Source: Paraburkholderia unamae
GTDB taxonomy: Bacteria > Pseudomonadota > Gammaproteobacteria > Burkholderiales > Burkholderiaceae
Assembly: GCF_003268775.1 (NCBI RefSeq)
Contig: NZ_QLSU01000008.1
Location: forward strand, 124,001 to 188,000
Length of the DNA: 64,000 bases
Direction: 5' to 3'
Below are positions 51,470 through 60,895 of the stretch, piece after piece. Within the stretch, counting starts at the first letter, position 1, and each line of letters starts with the position of its first letter. The translations under genes were made by a program, and so were the position numbers. The notes under the pieces were generated by a model that saw only the letters and a list, made by a program, of their open reading frames with translations, was not told where the DNA came from and searched no databases.

Positions 51470-54400
51470 CTACGTGATCGTGCTTGCACTCGGCTCAAGC
51501 GCGGCGTGGTCCTCCCCCGCGCCGGGCCGAATCCTGAACCAGATCGAATACATCGCCGGCAGGAACACCAGCGTCAGAATCGTTCCGGCAAAGGTTCCCC
51601 CAATCAACGTATAAGCCAACGTGCCCCAGAAGACGGAATGGGTCAACGGAATGAAAGCGAGCATCGCCGCAAGCGCGGTCAGGATGACCGGCCGGGACCG
51701 TTGAATGGTGGCTTCCACCACGGCATCGAAAGGCGTCATTCCCTCCCGCGCATTCTGCTCGATCTGGCCGATCAGGATCAGCGTATTGCGCATCAAGATG
51801 CCGGAGAGCGCAATGAGCCCCACCAGGGCATTGATCCCGAACGGCTGATTGAACAGCAGCAATGTCGGGACAACGCCGATCAAGCCCAGCGGACTCGTCG
51901 CGAACACCATCATGGTCGCGGCCATCGAGCGCGTCTGAAAGACAATGATGAGCAAGGTGAGCGCAATCATGATCGGAAACAGCGGAGCCAACGCTTTCGT
52001 CGCTTTGTCGGCTTCTTCGATGGATCCTGCCTCCTCGATCCGATAGCCGTCCGGAAGCGTTGCGATCACCGGCTGAAGCTGCGCCAGCATCGCGGTCGAG
52101 ACATCGGGCGGTTGCAGTCCTTCCGCAATGTCGCCGCGCACGGTAATCGTTGGCGTTCGATCGCGACGGCGAAGGATCGGGTCTTCCATCCGGATTTCGA
52201 CCGTCCCCACCTGTGACAGCGGTACGCGCTGACCCGCAGCGCCGATCAGGGTGAATCCACCGATCCGGTTCGGATCAAGCCGGATGTCGCCGGCCGATCG
52301 TGCGACGAGCTCAACAGAGCGAATGTCCTCGCGTACGTTCGTGACCGCTATGCCGGTCAACAGAAATTGCAGCTGCTGTGCGACCGAACTGGACGTCAAT
52401 CCGAAAGTCCCGAGCCGGTCTTGATTCAATGTGAAGTGGACGGCTGGAACACGTGGCCCCCAGTCGGTATTCACCGTCCGCATCATCGGACTGGCGTTCA
52501 TGATCCGTTCGACCTGCGCGGCGATTGCGCGCAACGTGTGAGCGTCCGGACCCATGACCCTGAACGCAACGGGATAAGGCGAGTAAGGGCCGAACACCAA
52601 CTGGGTGACGCGAACCTGGGCCCCCGGTACCAAACCCTCGGCAATGGCTTTGCGCAGACGGAATTTGAGTGCCTCCCGCTGCGTCTCGTCACTCGTGCGT
52701 ATGACGATTTTCGCGAACGACGAATCCGGAAGCTCCGGCGACATTGCCAGATAGAAGCGAGGCGCCCCCTGTCCAATGTAGGCGGTGACGATCTTCGCTT
52801 CCGGCTGCTTTGCCAGCCATGCCTCGACTTTTTCCGTCGCCGCGGACGTTTGCTCGATCGACGTCCCATAGGGCATCTGCACCTCCACGAGCACTTCCGG
52901 GCGATCGGAGGTCGGGAAGAACTGCTTTTTCACCACGCTCATTCCCATCACGGCGACGACGAACAACGCCACCACGACCCCGGCGACTATCCACTTTCGC
53001 TGTATCACGCGCGCGAGGAAGCGGCGAAAGCGCTGGTAATTCGGCGTGTTGTAGATCGCCCCGTGTCCACCTTCGATCGCCGGAATGTCGGGCAACAGCT
53101 TGACGCCGAGATAGGGTGTAAAGACAACGGCAACGATCCACGAGGTGATCAGTGCGATGCCGACAATCCAGAACATGTTGCTCGTATATTCGCCCGCCGT
53201 CGAACGGGCGAAGCCATTCGGCATGAAGCCGACGGCCGTGACCAGCGTACCGGAGAGCATCGGGGCCGCAGTGTGGCTCCAGGCGTAAGCGGACGCCTGA
53301 ACGCGGCTATAGCCCTCCTCCATTTTCACGACCATCATTTCGATGGCGATGATCGCGTCGTCGACGAGCAAGCCCAGCGCGAGGATCAGCGAGCCCAGTG
53401 TGATGCGGTCGAAACTCTTGCCGGTCGCAGCCATGACGACGAACACGCCCGCGAGTGTCAGCGGCACCGCGGCCGACACCACGATGCCCACGCGCCATCC
53501 CATGCTGGCGAAGCTCACGATCATCACCACGAGCAGCGCGACGAAGAACTTGACCATGAACTCGTCGATGGCCGAATGGATATTGACGGCCTGGTCGGTC
53601 ACCTTCGTGAGACTCATGCCCAGCGGAAGCGCAGCGTTGATCGACGCCACCTCCTTGTCGAGCGCCTGCCCCAGGTTCAGCCCGTTCCAGCCGTCGCGCA
53701 TCACCACGCCAAGGAGCAGCGCCGGTTCGCCGTTATTGCGAATCTGGAAGGTGGCCGGGTCTTCGTAACCGCGCTCGACGGTTGCCACGTCCGAGAGCTT
53801 CAGTGTTCGGCCCTGAACAACGATGGGGGTGTCGCGGATTTTCTGAAGCTTGTCTAAAGCGCCTTCAATGCGGATGAAAACCTGCGCGCCAGCCGTATCG
53901 ATCGAACCGGCAGGCGTCAGAACGTTCTGGTTGTTGAGGGCGGCAAAGATGTCCTGAGGCGTCACGCCAAGGGTCGCGAGCCGGTCATGCGAGAACGAAA
54001 CATAAATGCGCTCGGCTTGCTCGCCGATGATGTTCACCTTCTTGACGCCCGCCACGTGAAGGAGTCGCTGGCGAAACGCCTCGGCGTCGCGCACCAGCAA
54101 TCGTTGCGGTTCACCTCTGGCCTTGAGCGCGAACAGCGCGAACGTTACATCGGAATACTCATCATTGACGAGCGGTCCGATCACGCCCGGCGGCAGACTG
54201 CCCGCTTCGTCGGAGAGTTTTTTGCGAGCCTGGTAAAACTCCTCGGGCACGTCGGCAGGCGGCGTGCTGTCCAGCAAGGTCACTGTGGTGAAGGCCAGCC
54301 CCGGACGCGTATAGGTCTCGGTCCGGTCGTACCAGCGCAGCTCCTGCATGCGCTTCTCCAGGGGTTCGGCCACCTGATCCTGCATCTCCTGCGCAGTGGC

Positions 54401-54568
54401 GCCCGGCCACGCCGTAATGACCGTCATCGACTTGACGGTGAACGGCGGGTCTTCGGCCCGCCCCAGTTTGAAGAAGGCGAGCAGGCCGGCAACGGAGATC
54501 AGGATGATCAGAAACAGCGTGACTGAGCGCTCTCGCACCGCGAGGGCTGAAAGATTGAAACCGCTCAT
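51470..54568 (-). CDS. RND multidrug efflux transporter, inner-membrane pump
   Basis: The 1,032-residue pump starts NLSALAVRERSVTLFLIILISVAGLLAF and has the RND layout: two large periplasmic loops and twelve membrane helices. The proton-relay aspartates are in LILALGLLVDDAIIAIEM on helix 4, and the second half has the ALSGILMRNTLILIGQIEQ helix. ATG 54568 overlaps the stop of the membrane-fusion gene by four bases, so the two are coupled. It is the pump of a tripartite system with the protein at 54565 and the outer-membrane factor at 56468. The subgroup is near those annotated as AcrB-like/HAE-1; substrates are unknown. Confidence 0.92.
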   Translation of the reverse strand: MSGFNLSALAVRERSVTLFLIILISVAGLLAFFKLGRAEDPPFTVKSMTVITAWPGATAQEMQDQVAEPLEKRMQELRWYDRTETYTRPGLAFTTVTLLDSTPPADVPEEFYQARKKLSDEAGSLPPGVIGPLVNDEYSDVTFALFALKARGEPQRLLVRDAEAFRQRLLHVAGVKKVNIIGEQAERIYVSFSHDRLATLGVTPQDIFAALNNQNVLTPAGSIDTAGAQVFIRIEGALDKLQKIRDTPIVVQGRTLKLSDVATVERGYEDPATFQIRNNGEPALLLGVVMRDGWNGLNLGQALDKEVASINAALPLGMSLTKVTDQAVNIHSAIDEFMVKFFVALLVVMIVSFASMGWRVGIVVSAAVPLTLAGVFVVMAATGKSFDRITLGSLILALGLLVDDAIIAIEMMVVKMEEGYSRVQASAYAWSHTAAPMLSGTLVTAVGFMPNGFARSTAGEYTSNMFWIVGIALITSWIVAVVFTPYLGVKLLPDIPAIEGGHGAIYNTPNYQRFRRFLARVIQRKWIVAGVVVALFVVAVMGMSVVKKQFFPTSDRPEVLVEVQMPYGTSIEQTSAATEKVEAWLAKQPEAKIVTAYIGQGAPRFYLAMSPELPDSSFAKIVIRTSDETQREALKFRLRKAIAEGLVPGAQVRVTQLVFGPYSPYPVAFRVMGPDAHTLRAIAAQVERIMNASPMMRTVNTDWGPRVPAVHFTLNQDRLGTFGLTSSSVAQQLQFLLTGIAVTNVREDIRSVELVARSAGDIRLDPNRIGGFTLIGAAGQRVPLSQVGTVEIRMEDPILRRRDRTPTITVRGDIAEGLQPPDVSTAMLAQLQPVIATLPDGYRIEEAGSIEEADKATKALAPLFPIMIALTLLIIVFQTRSMAATMMVFATSPLGLIGVVPTLLLFNQPFGINALVGLIALSGILMRNTLILIGQIEQNAREGMTPFDAVVEATIQRSRPVILTALAAMLAFIPLTHSVFWGTLAYTLIGGTFAGTILTLVFLPAMYSIWFRIRPGAGEDHAALEPSASTIT

Positions 54569-55686
54569 TGCTCCGCTCCTTCCCGGGAGACCGACGCCGT
54601 AGCCATCGCGTCGCGGGCAAGACGCACCCTTTCTCCGTCGTGAAGCAATTGAGCGCCGAGCGCAACGACCTGGTCGCCTTCGTGAAGATCGCCGGAGACC
54701 GTCGCCGTGTCGTCGCTCAAGGCGGTGACGTGAACCTTGTGCCACGTCGCACGCGCCTGCGATCGGTCAACGGTCCAGACGCCGGCGCCCGTTCCCGGAT
54801 CGAACACGGCGCCAATCGGCACCTCCAGAGCGCCTTGTCTCTGCCCGGCTTCACCCGGTAGGTCGATGGTCACGGTCGCGCCAAGCGGGGCGTTGGACAG
54901 TGCGCCCTCAAGAACGTACCTCGCCTCGTAAGTGCGTGTCAGGCGATCGGCCGAGTCGGAGAGCTGACGCAACGCGGCGGGAACCGGCCTCTTGTCCGCA
55001 CCGTAGAGGGTTGCCTGCGCGATCGAGCCCGGAACGGGACGCAGCGTTTCGGGAAGCTGCACGACCGCCTCGCGGGGTCCGGCATGCGCAAGCCGCACGA
55101 CTATCTGACCCGGCGCGACCACCTGGCCCGGTTCGGCCAGTGTCTCCACCACCACGCCGTCCGCATCCGCCATGAGCACCGCGTAGCCCGAAGCGTTGCT
55201 GGCAAGCACCGCCTGCGCCCTGGCCGCGACGAGTTGTGCCCTGGCGGAATCGGCGGCCGCTTTGAGTTGCTCATAGGTCGATGCCGAAACCGCACCTGCC
55301 GCAACGAGATCCCGATAGCGGGCCTCGTCGGCGGCCGTCTGCGTGGCACGCGCCTGCGCGGCATCCACGAGTTCCTGCTGCGAACGCGCCTGCAAACCCA
55401 GATCGACGGGGTCGATGCGCATCAGGGGCTGGCCGCGTTTGACCGTTTGCCCCGCGTCGACCAGGCGCTCGATGACCTTTCCCTGAACCCGGAAACCGAG
55501 GTCGCTCTGAACGCGCGCGCCCACTACCCCCGAAAACGAGCGACTCGCCCCTGGCGCGCTACGAACAGCGCTCGTACGCACGAGCGGAGCCTCAGTGCGC
55601 GGATCGTTGGCCTGCTTCTCGCCGCACGCGGCGAGGGCGAGCGAGACCAGGCTCAGTGTGCAAAGAAGATGATGATGCCGGAACAT
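54565..55686 (-). CDS. RND efflux membrane fusion (periplasmic adaptor) lipoprotein
   Basis: The 373-residue protein has a lipoprotein signal ending LALAAC (lipobox), then an adaptor layout: beta-barrel GASRSFSGVVGARVQSDLGFRVQGKV, the lipoyl half-motif DAGQTVKRGQPLMRID, a helical hairpin (about 90-150) rich in Ala/Gln and GVVVETLAEPGQVVAPGQ. Such adaptors join the inner-membrane pump to the outer-membrane channel. It is first in the two-gene efflux operon, and its promoter carries an operator nearly identical to that of the outer-membrane gene. The upstream gene is the regulator in the same direction, but the promoter lies after the regulator stop. Confidence 0.9.
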   Translation of the reverse strand: MFRHHHLLCTLSLVSLALAACGEKQANDPRTEAPLVRTSAVRSAPGASRSFSGVVGARVQSDLGFRVQGKVIERLVDAGQTVKRGQPLMRIDPVDLGLQARSQQELVDAAQARATQTAADEARYRDLVAAGAVSASTYEQLKAAADSARAQLVAARAQAVLASNASGYAVLMADADGVVVETLAEPGQVVAPGQIVVRLAHAGPREAVVQLPETLRPVPGSIAQATLYGADKRPVPAALRQLSDSADRLTRTYEARYVLEGALSNAPLGATVTIDLPGEAGQRQGALEVPIGAVFDPGTGAGVWTVDRSQARATWHKVHVTALSDDTATVSGDLHEGDQVVALGAQLLHDGERVRLARDAMATASVSREGAEQ

Positions 55687-55718
55687 GAGGTCGCCCTTTC
55701 CAATGAACAGGAGACCTC

Positions 55719-55747
55719 ATTCTGATTCTTGTGACCATTTCAGTCAA
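55719..55747 (-). promoter_or_regulatory. Probable sigma-70 promoter of the efflux operon
   Basis: On the minus strand TTGACT (-35, 55742-55747) and CAGAAT (-10, 55719-55724) are 17 bases apart. The -35 lies inside the operator at 55731-55754, so binding of the repressor would block it. Confidence 0.5.
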
Positions 55748-55754
55748 TAGTCAC
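55731..55754. promoter_or_regulatory. TetR operator upstream of efflux operon
   Basis: A 24-base palindrome with arms GTGACCAT and GTCAC around a central spacer; the flanking bases extend the arms to TTGTGAC/GTCACAA. The same length and arms recur at 56419-56442 in front of the outer-membrane factor gene. Confidence 0.7.
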
Positions 55755-55762
55755 AAATGCGT

Positions 55763-56380
55763 TTATGGCGAGAGACTTCTAAGCACGAGGTTCGCGAGCT
55801 GGACCGTCGCCTCCTCGGCAGCGTCGAGGTTGTGCTGGAGCAACAAGGGATTGAAGTACGGTTTCATCACCAGAAAGATCGCATTCACGGCCTCGTCCAA
55901 GGGCGTTTTACGCTCGAATTCGCCCGTTTCCCGCCCGAGTCGCAGGATGTCGGCCAGCATGCAACGGATCTGTTCTTCGTACCCGTGGACGGACGGCCAG
56001 GGCGACGCAGCCGCAACGGCGGCGATATCGTAAAGCTTGCGATCCTGGAAAAAAAGCTGGCACCCCGACGCCAGTAACGTCTTGAACATACGGCGAAATT
56101 TCTCCGTGGCGCTGGAGGCGTCTGCGACGCTTTCGCTCACGGCCGCGATCATCGCGGCGAGGCGGTTCGCGCAGATAACTTCGCCGATTGCCTGTTTCGA
56201 GTCGAAAAATTTGTAAATGTAGGCTTTCGAAAAGCCGATTTCTTTTGCGAGGTCGGAGACCGTTGTCTTTTCGTAGCCGTAGCGACTGAAGTATTCCGTC
56301 GCGGCTTCGACGATCTGTGCACGAACTTCGTGGTCCGAGGGGCCACGGGATGGCGCGGCGGATGGAATGGGCTTGTTCAT
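55763..56380 (-). CDS. TetR family transcriptional regulator
   Basis: The 205-residue protein has an N-terminal TetR helix-turn-helix (RAQIVEAATEYFSRYGYEKTTVSDLAKEIGFSKAYIYKFF in outline) followed by an all-helical ligand domain. It is divergent from the outer-membrane factor gene and upstream of the adaptor-pump operon. The start ATG is at 56380. Its two 24-base operators (56419 and 55731) cover the promoters of both transcription units, so a repressor that releases when its ligand, probably a pump substrate, binds is the likely mode. A short leader PIPSAAPSRGPSDHE precedes the DNA-binding domain. Confidence 0.9.
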   Translation of the reverse strand: MNKPIPSAAPSRGPSDHEVRAQIVEAATEYFSRYGYEKTTVSDLAKEIGFSKAYIYKFFDSKQAIGEVICANRLAAMIAAVSESVADASSATEKFRRMFKTLLASGCQLFFQDRKLYDIAAVAAASPWPSVHGYEEQIRCMLADILRLGRETGEFERKTPLDEAVNAIFLVMKPYFNPLLLQHNLDAAEEATVQLANLVLRSLSP

Positions 56381-56408
56381 GTCCCAAGCTTAGTCCCTCA
56401 CCGAATGG

Positions 56409-56436
56409 TTGACAACAAGTGACCATATTGTATATT
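56409..56436 (+). promoter_or_regulatory. Sigma-70 promoter of outer-membrane factor gene
   Basis: TTGACA (56409-56414) and TATATT (56431-56436) are separated by 16 bases. The repressor operator 56419-56442 covers the spacer and -10 element. This is one of the best sigma-70 promoters in the window. Confidence 0.65.
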
Positions 56437-56442
56437 GGTCAC
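56419..56442. promoter_or_regulatory. TetR operator between tetR-type and outer-membrane factor genes
   Basis: A 24-base palindrome with arms GTGACCA and TGGTCAC around a ten-base spacer; including the next base on each side the arms are AGTGACCA/TGGTCACT. It shares its arms and length with the element at 55731. Confidence 0.75.
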
Positions 56443-56467
56443 TATATCGACACTCGCCGAGATGACC

Positions 56468-57982
56468 ATGTTTTCGCGTCGCCCACTTGCTTTCCTGATT
56501 AGCGCCGCCGCCCTTTCTGCCTGCACCGTGGGCCCCGACTACCGGCGGCCGGATGTGCCGCTCGCGCAAAGCTATGTGACGCGGCCGTCGTCCGTCACCG
56601 CGGCGGCGGCTCCGTCGGCAAATCTGTCTGCGTGGTGGGAAGGCTTCGACGATCCCCTGCTCACGCGCTACGTTGCCATGGCGCTTGCCCAGAACCTGGA
56701 CCTTGCCCAGGCTGTCGCGCAAATCGACCAGGCGCGTGCGCGCCTCGGCACCGCTGACGCGGCGCTCCTGCCCTCGGCCACGGTTTCGGCCTCGGCGGCC
56801 AGAGCCTACCAATCGGTCAACACGCCGTTCGGCCAGTTGCTCAATGCGACACCGGGTTACGAGCGCTGGGGCACCGAGTACGAAGCCAATCTGGAGGCCG
56901 GTTGGGAGATCGACATTTTTGGCGGCCTTCGAAGGCAGCGCGAAGCCGCGCTCGCAGATTATTCAGCGACCGAAGCGGCGGCCGCTGCCACCCGGCTCGC
57001 CGTCGCGGCCCAGACAGCGGATATCTACGTGACGATACGAGGCCTTCAGGCTCGCCTGGAGATTGCAAACCACCAGGTGCAGACGCAGGAAGCACTGCTC
57101 ACAGACGTGAAACTCCTGTATTCGAAGGGCGCCGCCGCCGACTATCAGGTTCAGCAGGCGCAAGGCACGCTCGACCAGGTTCAGGCGAGCGTGCCCATCC
57201 TGAACGCGGCGCTGGATGCGGCGTCAAACTCCCTCGACGTGATGTTGGGCGCGCCGCCGGGGACCCACCGGGAAGAGCTCGCCCCTGCGTCTTTGATCCC
57301 CGTTGCGCCTTCGCTCGCGGATATGGGCACGCCGGCCGATCTGCTGCAAAGGCGGCCCGACCTGATCGCAGCCGAACGCCACCTCGCAGCCGCCAACGCG
57401 CGCATTGGGGCCGCAATCAGCGAATACTATCCAACGGTGTCGCTGAACGCATTCCTCGGCAGTGCGACCTCAGCCGCAGCCGGCACGTTATTCACAGGCG
57501 GTGCCAGCCAGGCGGCCGGCCTCGTGGGATTGCGCTGGCGCCTGTTCGACTTCGCGCGGATCAACGCCGACGTCAACCAGGCGAAAGGCGCCGACGCGCA
57601 AGCGCTCGCCGGTTATCGCCAGGCCGTACTCCGCGCCACCGAGGACGTTGAAACCTCGCTCTCGTCGTTGGTGAACCGCGAGGCACAGGCGGCCACACTG
57701 TCGCACGCGGAATCGTCATTGTCCAAAGCGCGAGACTCCTCGATGGCAGCGTATCGGAGCGGCGCGGCAAGCTTTATCGACGTGTTGCACGCCAACGAGA
57801 CGCTGTTGCAGGCTGCCGACGCGCGCGCCCAAGCGCAAACGGAATCTGCTCGCGCGGCAATCTCGACGTTCAAGGCACTCGGCGGCGGCTGGGACCCGGA
57901 ATCTCTCCAGGCGCCACCCGCGACCAGTCACACGCCATCACCTCCCGTCACCGGCAGCGCGGCAGTCACCAAACTGGGATAA
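56468..57982 (+). CDS. RND efflux outer membrane factor (NodT/OprM family lipoprotein)
   Basis: The protein (504 residues from ATG 56468) has a lipoprotein signal ending AALSAC, then TVGPDYRRPDVPLAQSY, the OprM/NodT start. Two related helical/strand repeats contain FDDPLLTRYVAMALAQNLDL, GWEIDIFGGLRR, TPADLLQRRPDLIAAERHLAAANARIG and LRWRLFDFARI. ATG 56462 is also possible. It is divergent from the TetR gene and separate from the adaptor-pump operon, but the same operator governs both. The C-terminal 25 residues are Pro/Ser/Thr-rich. Confidence 0.9.
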   Translation: MFSRRPLAFLISAAALSACTVGPDYRRPDVPLAQSYVTRPSSVTAAAAPSANLSAWWEGFDDPLLTRYVAMALAQNLDLAQAVAQIDQARARLGTADAALLPSATVSASAARAYQSVNTPFGQLLNATPGYERWGTEYEANLEAGWEIDIFGGLRRQREAALADYSATEAAAAATRLAVAAQTADIYVTIRGLQARLEIANHQVQTQEALLTDVKLLYSKGAAADYQVQQAQGTLDQVQASVPILNAALDAASNSLDVMLGAPPGTHREELAPASLIPVAPSLADMGTPADLLQRRPDLIAAERHLAAANARIGAAISEYYPTVSLNAFLGSATSAAAGTLFTGGASQAAGLVGLRWRLFDFARINADVNQAKGADAQALAGYRQAVLRATEDVETSLSSLVNREAQAATLSHAESSLSKARDSSMAAYRSGAASFIDVLHANETLLQAADARAQAQTESARAAISTFKALGGGWDPESLQAPPATSHTPSPPVTGSAAVTKLG

Positions 57983-58060
57983 ATTGGGTTTTCTTTCATT
58001 TGAACCAGCCGCCAGGCAACGGCACAGACTCCGTCACGGCGGCACTCACGGGCGCGATGA

Positions 58061-59050
58061 ATGAACAAAAAGAGTCCTGCTGCTCTGGGGCAGCCCTCTC
58101 CAGACGACACGCTCGCGAGGCGCTTTCTCCTGCGGGAAGCGCCCACCGTCCGGGCAGGCGTATTGACTCAGGGACCGCCGATCGCGTTCTCGCGGCTGAC
58201 GAACGCGCGCCCGCAACCCGGGCGCTCGCTGACGCCGCACCCCGAGGAAGCATTCGTCTTTCAAATGCCGCTTGTTTCGAGCCCTGATCCGGGCATCCGT
58301 TATTCGAGCGGAACCCTCGATGGTTCGACATCCTGCCGACCGGGCTGCTGTTATCTGCTCGACCTGCGCTCGAGTCCGACGCGGCGGCTCGACATGCCGT
58401 TCGATACCATGCGGCTCTATATCGCCCAGAGCACGATCGAAGCGTTCACCGATCAAAAGGGACGCCGGCGCATCGGGGGGCTGGTGCAGCGCAGTCTCGG
58501 GGCAAGCGACCCTGTCCTGTTTCGCCTTTCGCACACCATGCAGACCGTTCTGCAACAGCCCGATCAGACGAGTTCGCTGTTTGTCGACTACCTCGCCCTC
58601 GCTTTTTGCGAGCACGTCGTGACACGGTATGGCAGGGCCGACACATTGAATCGTCCGCGCCGCGCCGCACTCGCCCCTTGGCAGATGCGACGAATCGAGG
58701 ATTTTTTCGAGGCCCACCTGCACGGTAATCCGACCATTCTCGACCTCGCGCGCCAATGCGATCTTTCCACGAGCCACTTCACCGAAGCCTTCAAGCAGAC
58801 GACCGGGAGCACGCCGCATCAGTGGCTGCTAAAACGTCGAATCGAACGAGCCAAATCCCAATTACGCGAGTCCGATGCGAGCCTTGCCAGCATCGCGTCG
58901 GATTGCGGCTTTTTTGATCAGAGCCATTTTTCACGCGTGTTTTCGCGCTTCGAAGGGTGCGGGCCGAAGGATTGGCGCCAGCGCAACCGCTCACGCCACG
59001 TTTGCGCAAGCATCGCTATCGACGTTTCGGCGTCGGTACTGTTCGACTAG
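58061..59050 (+). CDS. AraC family transcriptional regulator
   Basis: The 329-residue protein has an N-terminal sensing domain with no clear cupin motif (FVFQMPLVSSPDPGIRYSSGT) and a C-terminal AraC domain (TILDLARQCDLSTSHFTEAFKQTTGSTPHQWLL; SIASDCGFFDQSHFSRVFSRFEG in outline). It precedes a catalase gene in the same direction, 324 bases upstream, and that gap is repeat-rich; control of the catalase is possible but not shown. The first 45 residues are not conserved-looking, and a later start is possible. Confidence 0.85.
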   Translation: MNKKSPAALGQPSPDDTLARRFLLREAPTVRAGVLTQGPPIAFSRLTNARPQPGRSLTPHPEEAFVFQMPLVSSPDPGIRYSSGTLDGSTSCRPGCCYLLDLRSSPTRRLDMPFDTMRLYIAQSTIEAFTDQKGRRRIGGLVQRSLGASDPVLFRLSHTMQTVLQQPDQTSSLFVDYLALAFCEHVVTRYGRADTLNRPRRAALAPWQMRRIEDFFEAHLHGNPTILDLARQCDLSTSHFTEAFKQTTGSTPHQWLLKRRIERAKSQLRESDASLASIASDCGFFDQSHFSRVFSRFEGCGPKDWRQRNRSRHVCASIAIDVSASVLFD

Positions 59051-59374
59051 CAGTCCCACACTGCGGGTCACGACAACGCCCTGCCATACACGCCGTTGCC
59101 GTCGGTCCACGACGACCGCCCGTGTTTTGTCCATCGAATCGTTGTTTTGTCCAAGATCGGTCCGGTACCGATCCGGTACGCTTTCTCCACATCGACAAGT
59201 CGATGTCTCTGCCCTCTCACCCTCGTTGATCGAGTGGCCGACGCTACGGGACGCGCTCGCCCCGTAACGCTTGCAGAAGTCAAACGCCGATCGTCCGTAA
59301 CGCTTCGCGCGACCGCCGCGCCCGGAACGTAACGGCGCTCCGCCGGCATCGCACAACCCTCCTGGAGTCGTGGC
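59051..59374. other. Repeat-rich catalase upstream region
   Basis: Non-coding 324 bases with three types of repeat: a direct pair GTTTTGTCCA (59124, 59144; 20-base period), a 19-base palindrome GATCGGT-CCGGT-ACCGATC (59155-59173) followed by a further CCGGTAC, and a direct pair CCGTAACGCTT (59262, 59295). These are likely regulator sites for the catalase gene. No gene is seen. Confidence 0.55.
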
Positions 59375-60844
59375 ATGGCAAATCGCGATACGTCAACGCG
59401 TCTGGATCACGCAACGGGCGCCCCCGTTGTCGACAATCTGAACATCGAAACAGCCGGTCCGCGCGGTCCCGCGCTGCTGCAAGACATCTGGCTGATCGAA
59501 AAGCTTGCGCATTTCGACCGCGAGGTCATTCCTGAACGGCGCATGCACGCCAAAGGATCGGGAGCGCATGGCGTGTTCACGGTCACGCATGACATCACGC
59601 GCTACACGAAGGCGAAGCTTTTCTCGGAAATCGGCAAGACGACCCCGGTATTCCTGCGCTTCTCCACCGTGGCTGGAGAGCGCGGCGCCGCCGACGCCGA
59701 GCGTGACATCCGCGGCTTCGCGGTGAAGTTCTATACGGAAGAAGGGAACTGGGACATTGTGGGCAACAACACGCCCGTGTTCTTTTTCCGCGATCCGCTG
59801 CGCTTTCCCGACCTGAACCACGCGATCAAGCGCGACCCTCGCACGGGGCTGCGCAGTGCAAACAGCAACTGGGACTTCTGGACGCTGTTGCCCGAGGCGC
59901 TTCACCAGGTCACGATCGTCATGAGCGATCGGGGCATTCCGCGCAGCTATCGCCACATGCACGGCTTCGGCAGCCACACGTTCAGCCTCATCGATGCCGC
60001 CAATCGCCGGATGTGGGTGAAGTTTCATCTCCGCACGCAGCAAGGCATTGCGAACCTGACTGACGACGAAGCCGAGAGCCTGGTGGGCAAGGACCGGGAG
60101 ACGCATGGCCGCGATCTTTTCGAGAGCATCGAGCGCGGTGAGTTTCCCCGCTGGACGCTCTTTATTCAGGTGATGAACGACGAACAGGCCGGGTCTTTGC
60201 CGTTCAACCCGTTCGATCTCACCAAAGTCTGGCCGAAAGGCGATTTCCCGTTGATCGAGGTGGGCGTTCTCGAACTGAACCGCAACCCCGGCAACTACTT
60301 CGCGGAGGTCGAACAGGCGGCCTTCTCGCCTGCGAACGTGGTCCCCGGGATTGGCTTTTCGCCCGACAAGATGCTTCAGGCGCGGCTCTTTTCCTACGGC
60401 GATACCCAACGATATCGGCTCGGCGTGAACTTCAACCATATTCCCGTTAACGCACCGAAGTGCCCCGTCCACAGCTACCACCGCGACGGCGCCATGCGCA
60501 CCGACGACAACCTTGGCGGCACCCCGTCTTACTTCCCGAACAGTGCCGGCGAATGGGACGTTGAGCCCGGGCTTCATGAACCGGCGCTGCCCATCGAGGG
60601 CAACGCCGCCCATTGGGACCACCGCGTGGACGTGGACCACTTCGCGCAACCCGGCAATCTGTTTCGCCTGATGAGCAAGTCCCAGCAGCAGATGCTGTTC
60701 GATAATACCGCTCGCCAGATGGCCTCGGTTCAGGCGCATATTCAGGACCGCCACATAATCAACTGTTCAAAGGCAGACCCGGATTACGGTGCGGGAGTTC
60801 GCGAGGCTCTGGCAAGACTCGGGACGACAGCGGCAACGAAATAG
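59375..60844 (+). CDS. Monofunctional heme catalase (small-subunit, clade 3 type)
   Basis: The 489-residue enzyme breaks down hydrogen peroxide in the cytoplasm. It has catalytic H58 (RRMHAKGSGAHGVF), N131 (VGNNTPVFFFRD) and the heme ligand Y341 (RLFSYGDTQRYRLG). The length and the GTTPVFLRFSTV-type heme pocket agree with clade 3 catalases that also bind NADPH. The ATG follows GGAG with adequate spacing. It is followed by the HD-domain gene after 51 bases. The repeat-rich region upstream suggests inducible expression. Confidence 0.93.
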   Translation: MANRDTSTRLDHATGAPVVDNLNIETAGPRGPALLQDIWLIEKLAHFDREVIPERRMHAKGSGAHGVFTVTHDITRYTKAKLFSEIGKTTPVFLRFSTVAGERGAADAERDIRGFAVKFYTEEGNWDIVGNNTPVFFFRDPLRFPDLNHAIKRDPRTGLRSANSNWDFWTLLPEALHQVTIVMSDRGIPRSYRHMHGFGSHTFSLIDAANRRMWVKFHLRTQQGIANLTDDEAESLVGKDRETHGRDLFESIERGEFPRWTLFIQVMNDEQAGSLPFNPFDLTKVWPKGDFPLIEVGVLELNRNPGNYFAEVEQAAFSPANVVPGIGFSPDKMLQARLFSYGDTQRYRLGVNFNHIPVNAPKCPVHSYHRDGAMRTDDNLGGTPSYFPNSAGEWDVEPGLHEPALPIEGNAAHWDHRVDVDHFAQPGNLFRLMSKSQQQMLFDNTARQMASVQAHIQDRHIINCSKADPDYGAGVREALARLGTTAATK

Positions 60845-60895
60845 CACGCCGCTCGCGCAGCGCCAGACCCGTTCCACTCTCGAAGGAGAAGCGTC

